Shown: in pieces, positions 60,111 through 64,000 of the stretch
Numbering within the stretch: position 1 is the first letter of the stretch
How the letters are laid out: each line of letters begins with the position of its first letter
From: Solobacterium sp. UBA3691
Lineage (GTDB): Bacteria > Bacillota_I > Bacilli_A > Erysipelotrichales > Erysipelotrichaceae
Assembly: GCA_002372175.1 (NCBI GenBank)
Contig: DFIS01000087.1
Span: 13,346 to 77,345, forward strand
DNA length: 64,000 bases
Direction: 5' to 3'
Program-made: the position numbers and the translations under genes
The notes under the pieces: model-generated
The model's input: the letters and a program-made list of their open reading frames with translations, nothing else
Told to the model about the DNA's origin: nothing
Databases searched by the model: none

Positions 60111-60892
60111 GCCTCCTCCAGCATGCGTGCCCGGAAATCCCTGATATCTTCAGCTGTGAAACCCATGACCGTCGTAAACATCTCTTCAAAGCTGCCGTAG
60201 TTTCTCTTTACTGCTTCAAACATTGCACGCATGTACTCCTCTTTCGCCAGAATCATGTCCCGCACACGCTGTGCAGTATCTTCCGGCATGCCCTGCGCCA
60301 GCGATCTTTCGTAAGCGATCTCTCCCTTGGCAAAGTTTGTCTCGTTGGTGATCAGATAATCACTCATGATATCTTCTTCGGATACCCCAAGCATAGCCAG
60401 CACCAGGGCACTGACGACACCGCAGCGGTCCTTGCCTTCACTGCAGTGCCAGAGGATACTGCCCTCTTTCTCATCGTGCTCAGTGATCACATGCAGGATC
60501 CCGGCAATCGCATTGCGCATATCTTCGTTCTCGATCATCCAGCGGTAGAAATCTTCCATCGGCGGAAGATCTGCCAGGTAGCGTTCATGATCGGACTTCT
60601 GATCGTGTGTCACACCCGGCGCAATACCGTCAAATACGGGCAGATCCATATGTTCCGTACCCGGAATATCTACATCCGGTCTCTCCTGTCTTTCTCCGGA
60701 TGAGCGCAGATCGATCACCAGCGAAAGATGGCATATATCCTGCAGGATCCTGATATCCTCAGCACCGGCACTGCTCAGCTTGGCACTGCGGTACAGTTTT
60801 CCGTTTCTGATCACATGCCCTTCGGCTGTAACCATACCACCGAGATCCCGGCAGTTGCCGACAGAGTTCATGTATATTCTTCTCTCACTCAT
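60107..60892 (-). CDS. tyrosine-protein phosphatase (dual-specificity-like)
   Basis: The protein is 261 residues from the ATG at 60892, set by GGAGGG upstream. It is of the Y_phosphatase3 family: NSVGNCRDLGGM at the start, LVIDLRSSGERQERPD, and the P-loop WHCSEGKDRCG (Cys-x5-Arg). LLITNE-like helix follows. Members dephosphorylate phosphotyrosine or phosphoinositides and are known in Listeria LipA and mycobacterial MptpB. The start overlaps the hydrolase stop by eight bases. Cytosolic or secreted use is not evident: no signal peptide. Confidence 0.85.
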   Translation of the reverse strand: MSERRIYMNSVGNCRDLGGMVTAEGHVIRNGKLYRSAKLSSAGAEDIRILQDICHLSLVIDLRSSGERQERPDVDIPGTEHMDLPVFDGIAPGVTHDQKSDHERYLADLPPMEDFYRWMIENEDMRNAIAGILHVITEHDEKEGSILWHCSEGKDRCGVVSALVLAMLGVSEEDIMSDYLITNETNFAKGEIAYERSLAQGMPEDTAQRVRDMILAKEEYMRAMFEAVKRNYGSFEEMFTTVMGFTAEDIRDFRARMLEEA

Positions 60893-61691
60893 AGATTCCC
60901 TCCAGTGCCTTGCGGAAGTGCTCCTCAAAGCGTTCTACTGCCTGCTTTCTGACTTCTCCTTTGATCTCAAACAGATCAAAGGCATGGTACTTGTCAGGCC
61001 AGATATCCATGGATGCCGGTATCCCCGCATCCTTCAGTTTCTGTATATATGTGCATGTCTCATCCAGAAAGGGTTCAATACTGCCGACAAATGTATAAGC
61101 CGGCGGCAGACCCCGCACATCATCGCACAGTGCCGGTGAAGCATAGTACGGTATACTCCCGTGCAGATCACGCAGATACAGTGCCCAGGCCTGATGATTC
61201 TTCCTGGTATTCCACACCGGCGCATGATTATCCCGGGATGAGTCTGTATCACGGTGATCGAGCATCGGGTACAGGGGCATCTGATAACTGACCGGGATCA
61301 CCCCAAGATCTCTTGCCTTCAGACATACCGATACGGTAAGACCGCCGCCGGCACTCTCACCGCCGACCATGATCCGATCCTCCGGTATCCCGTATTCCTC
61401 ACGGTGCGCATACATGTAGGAAAGGGCCGCATAGCAGTCATTGAGTGCTGACGGATACGGATGCAGCAGTGACAGTCTGTATGCCGGTGAGATCACCAGC
61501 GCTCCATACTTCTCGCACAGTGCCCTGCCCCGGTTCATGAAGACCATCTCCGACATGCCGGTCAGAAAGCCGCCGCCATGGATCCAAAGCACTCCTGCCG
61601 TCGGTTTCCCCTGCGGTATCAGCACCAGCAGTTTTAACTTCCTTCCGTCACTTGGAATAAATACTGTTTTCACTCTGTACTTCATTTTCAT
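60885..61691 (-). CDS. alpha/beta hydrolase (HSL-like esterase)
   Basis: About 268 residues. HGGGF (VLWIHGGGFLTGMSE) and nucleophile GGESAGGG (Ser) are the hormone-sensitive-lipase family marks. The acid is in FVGSIEPFLDET and the His in DKYHAFDLF. The start is uncertain: the frame opens with a GTG inside the tetR gene, and the ATG codons at 61691 and 61685 give the family-typical N-terminus, though the ribosome site is weak. It overlaps tetR upstream or nearly so, and the phosphatase gene downstream by eight bases. Confidence 0.82.
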   Translation of the reverse strand: MKMKYRVKTVFIPSDGRKLKLLVLIPQGKPTAGVLWIHGGGFLTGMSEMVFMNRGRALCEKYGALVISPAYRLSLLHPYPSALNDCYAALSYMYAHREEYGIPEDRIMVGGESAGGGLTVSVCLKARDLGVIPVSYQMPLYPMLDHRDTDSSRDNHAPVWNTRKNHQAWALYLRDLHGSIPYYASPALCDDVRGLPPAYTFVGSIEPFLDETCTYIQKLKDAGIPASMDIWPDKYHAFDLFEIKGEVRKQAVERFEEHFRKALEGIYE

Positions 61692-61716
61692 ACACGAAGA
61701 AGACAATGTCTGTTCC

Positions 61717-62280
61717 TTACTTATCAAGTTCCATCTCACGATACAGGGTGCCTGTACTCAGACGGATGATGCCGGTGAGCCTGCCGATCAGTTCATCCGG
61801 TGTCATCGGATCCTCCTGCAGCAGCCACTTCTCAATTGCCAGTATACATGCGTCACCGATCACATCCACTGCAAAATCATCGGCGTAGTCTTCTCCCGCC
61901 ACATGGTAGATACGCTGACGGATGATCGGTCTTCCGACTTCCCGCAGATGCTCGGAAAGTGAATTCTGTCCCCTGACCCGCAGAGCTTTACTGTAGAATG
62001 CCCTGTTCTCATACAGATATACACAGAATTCCCTGAGATTCTCGATCTGTGTGTTCACGCTCTCTGCTTCATAGCTTTTACTGAGCATGTCATTGATATC
62101 CCTGTCAAAGATCCAGTTCACCAGATCATACTTATCCCGGAAGTAATAGTAAAAGCTTTTCCGGTTCATCCCGCAGTTCCTGCAGATATCTGACACGGAT
62201 ATCTTTTCCAGCGGCTTTTCCTGCATCATTTCCTTCAGGGCTGCCGCCATGATATTTCTTGTGGAATGTACACTGTCCAT
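61717..62280 (-). CDS. TetR-family regulator (DhaS-like)
   Basis: A 187-residue regulator. N-terminal helix-turn-helix SVSDICRNCGMNRKSFYYYFRDKYDL (about 29-54); the C-terminal helical domain fits the TetR_C subgroup with YSKALRVRGQNSLSEHL. First gene of the operon encoding an esterase, a tyrosine phosphatase and an acetyltransferase, which it probably represses together with itself. Confidence 0.87.
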   Translation of the reverse strand: MDSVHSTRNIMAAALKEMMQEKPLEKISVSDICRNCGMNRKSFYYYFRDKYDLVNWIFDRDINDMLSKSYEAESVNTQIENLREFCVYLYENRAFYSKALRVRGQNSLSEHLREVGRPIIRQRIYHVAGEDYADDFAVDVIGDACILAIEKWLLQEDPMTPDELIGRLTGIIRLSTGTLYREMELDK

Positions 62281-62338
62281 GAGTATATGTTACTGCAGAA
62301 TACGCTCTTACTGCATACAAGAAAAAACTGTACAGGAA

Positions 62339-62860
62339 TTAATCCATATACAGTATGACTTCACCCTTCTCGAGTGTCTTCTTCATGTCGATAATACGCT
62401 GATTCTCACTGCCGCGGAATTTCAGTGAGATATTCTTCTTTGCCTGTACAAACGGACCGTCTACCAGTACATCGAGACAGCTAAGCATCTCATCTGTTAC
62501 TTCGGTATACTTCCGCTGTCCCTTCTGCAGATCCTTCTCATAGACAAACCCGGTATAGCTCCAGATATCTTTCTGCGGCAGTTCCTTCCTGACTCTGCGC
62601 AGCAGGTGGATAAGCTCAAGCTGATTCTCCGGTTCAAACGGTTCACCGCCAAGCAGTGTCAGGCCTTGGATATTTTCATCTCTGAGCAGCCGGATCAGTT
62701 CGTTTTCCGTTTCCTTTGTATACGGCTGTCCATACCGGAAGTTCCACGTCTCGGGCTGAAAACATCCCTCACAGGCATTCGTACAGCCGCTGACAAATAA
62801 TGTAACTCTGACGCCTTCACCATCCGCGATATCATACATCTTGATATTACCGTAGTACAT
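62339..62860 (-). CDS. nrdG: anaerobic ribonucleotide reductase activating protein
   Basis: A 173-residue radical SAM protein. The cluster-binding motif is SGCTNACEGCFQPETWNF (Cx3Cx2C), followed by LTLLGGEPFEPEN. It makes the glycyl radical on the class III reductase NrdD using SAM and a 4Fe-4S cluster. The start at 62860 has AGAGG. nrdD is normally adjacent but is not in the window; it would have to lie elsewhere. The gene points to anaerobic growth. Confidence 0.93.
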   Translation of the reverse strand: MYYGNIKMYDIADGEGVRVTLFVSGCTNACEGCFQPETWNFRYGQPYTKETENELIRLLRDENIQGLTLLGGEPFEPENQLELIHLLRRVRKELPQKDIWSYTGFVYEKDLQKGQRKYTEVTDEMLSCLDVLVDGPFVQAKKNISLKFRGSENQRIIDMKKTLEKGEVILYMD

Positions 62861-62888
62861 AACTGTCCTCTTTTCTCGTCTGAGAAAA

Positions 62889-64000
62889 TTATACACGACG
62901 GAACATGTTCTGACGAACATTCATACAGCGTTTCAGCCATCCTCCGTGCAGATAGTAGACAAAGAACAGGACACTGGTCAAAGCCCAGGAGATCGGATAG
63001 CAGCGCAGTGTATCAAAGATCGTTTCGGCAGGATACAGCAGGATCCAGAGAATACGCAGGATACCGATGCCGGCTGCCGTCATCAACATCGGATACAGCG
63101 TATCGCCGCAGGCTCTGATCGAAGAAGAGAGCACCTCCACAAAGACAAAGGTAAACCACAGCGGGCAGATGTACCGGAGGATCGAAAGACCGATCCGGGT
63201 AACCTCCGCATCCGGTGTAAACAGACGGAACAGGAACGGTCCGCCGAAGTAGGAGAGCACCGTGATCACCGTACTGATGATCATGAACAGGACAGTTCCC
63301 TCGCGGATCCCCCTGCGCACACGTTCGATATTGCCGGCACCGAAGTTCTGACCGGCAAAGGTCAACAGCGAAGTACCGAGAGCACCGGAGCTGTTCCAGA
63401 ACAGCGCATCGATCTTGCCGAAGGCAGTATATGCCGCAACCGTATCGGTGCCGTGCATGTTAATACCGGCCTGGATAAACAGATTGGAGACACTGTAGAG
63501 AACAGACTGGATGCCGGACGGAAAACCGATCAGCAGGATCCTGCGCAGTGTTTTCGGTTCAAAGTGCAGATGTCTTAAGTCAAAGTGATAGCTGTCATCG
63601 GTGCGGTAAAGCACATACAGCGTAAGCAGGCAGCTGCATACCTGCGAGATCACCGTGGCCGCCGCCACACCGGAAACACCCCAGTGCATGACTGCCACAA
63701 AGACCACGTCGAGAATGATATTGACGATACATGAAGCAATCAGAAAGTACAGCGGACGTCTGGAATCACCGACAGCACGCAGTACACCTGCACCTGTGTT
63801 ATAGATCATTGCCGGCACCATACCGGACATGTATATGCGCATATACAGCAGAGAAAGCGGATAGATATCTGCAGGCACATGAAGCCATGTCAGCATCACC
63901 GGGGCAATGAAGAAGCCTGTAAACATCAGCGCAAAACCAAGTACGACCGCCAGAAACATGCCTGAATAGACACCGCGCTCAACACCGTCAGGATCATTTG
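62889..64000 (-). CDS. MATE-family efflux transporter, 5' end beyond window
   Basis: The visible C-terminal 370 codons run off the right edge; the frame continues from an internal Met at 63959 to the edge (NDPDGVERGVYSG). MATE marks: AGVLRAVGDSRRPLYFLIAS after helix 4, GFPSGIQSVLYSVSNLFIQAG opening the second half, SSSIRACGDTLYPM near the end. A drug or metabolite antiporter; it is paralogous to the exporter at 27824. The N-terminal 80-90 residues are missing only because of the window edge. Confidence 0.9.
   Translation of the reverse strand, partial: NDPDGVERGVYSGMFLAVVLGFALMFTGFFIAPVMLTWLHVPADIYPLSLLYMRIYMSGMVPAMIYNTGAGVLRAVGDSRRPLYFLIASCIVNIILDVVFVAVMHWGVSGVAAATVISQVCSCLLTLYVLYRTDDSYHFDLRHLHFEPKTLRRILLIGFPSGIQSVLYSVSNLFIQAGINMHGTDTVAAYTAFGKIDALFWNSSGALGTSLLTFAGQNFGAGNIERVRRGIREGTVLFMIISTVITVLSYFGGPFLFRLFTPDAEVTRIGLSILRYICPLWFTFVFVEVLSSSIRACGDTLYPMLMTAAGIGILRILWILLYPAETIFDTLRCYPISWALTSVLFFVYYLHGGWLKRCMNVRQNMFRRV

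Noticed and set aside
1..64000. tRNA genes, rRNA genes, CRISPR arrays, replication origin, complete insertion sequences
   Set aside because: No TPsiC-type arms with acceptor stems, no regularly spaced repeats, no DnaA-box cluster and no transposase were noticed when reading both strands; a tRNA scan would settle the first point.

Overview
The window looks like the chromosome of an anaerobic gut-type member of the Bacillota, most likely Erysipelotrichia-like. This is an inference. It rests on a T-box in front of lysS, strong AGGAGG ribosome sites, many Gram-positive lipoproteins, LacI/CcpA-type operators, NrdG (anaerobic class III ribonucleotide reductase activation) and the gut-type uronate and glucuronide genes. 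No tRNA, rRNA, CRISPR array or complete insertion sequence was seen.

Layout. 1-2.9 kb: end of a TerB-N / BrxC-D-type ATPase module that continues left of the window. 3-9.95 kb: envelope and housekeeping genes, namely a rhodanese lipoprotein, a tandem cystatin-like lipoprotein, DegV, a phosphodiester-glycosidase-like exported protein, a MORN lipoprotein and the KtrAB potassium uptake pair. 10.1-27.5 kb: a large pectin/uronate locus. It has kduI, kduD, an esterase, uxaB, uxaA, a TIM-barrel isomerase, eda, kdgK and uxaC on the minus strand, a divergent GH28, then a beta-glucuronidase/TM2/GPH-transporter operon, a divergent AraC regulator and a second kdgK. Together these release galacturonate, unsaturated uronates and glucuronides and carry the galacturonate branch through KDG to pyruvate and glyceraldehyde-3-phosphate. 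The glucuronate-specific UxuA/UxuB enzymes are not in the window.

27.8-37.5 kb: a MATE exporter, a small lipoprotein, a carboxylesterase/GH31/GPH operon, and an alcohol dehydrogenase/aldehyde dehydrogenase pair. 37.7-38.7 kb: decayed mobile-element DNA (a frameshifted phage-type regulator, a 51-codon ORF and a possible integrase tail). 38.7-48.8 kb: the most unusual block. A ribose-type ABC importer is operonic with three paralogous EstA-like esterases, a two-module VOC protein and a YihS-like sugar isomerase. Its control region holds two abutting perfect LacI-type palindromes plus a cre-like site, with a divergent LacI regulator and an Est1E-like cinnamoyl esterase nearby. I read it as uptake and intracellular de-acylation of acylated sugars, but the substrate is unknown. 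49.3-53.0 kb: a TetR regulator facing three translationally coupled hydrolases (metallo-beta-lactamase fold, alpha/beta hydrolase, pectinacetylesterase/Notum family). A truncated nucleotidyltransferase borders it, so 37.7-53.2 kb may be an acquired island.

53.3-64 kb: core-like genes, namely a lysyl-tRNA synthetase carrying an extra C-terminal tRNA-binding domain under a T-box, an MFS transporter, malic enzyme, a DUF2156-GNAT fusion, a tightly overlapping TetR/esterase/tyrosine-phosphatase/GNAT operon, nrdG and a MATE exporter cut by the right edge.

The window is rich in esterases: nine or ten alpha/beta-hydrolase-type genes. That fits an organism that handles acetylated or feruloylated plant glycans and glycosides.
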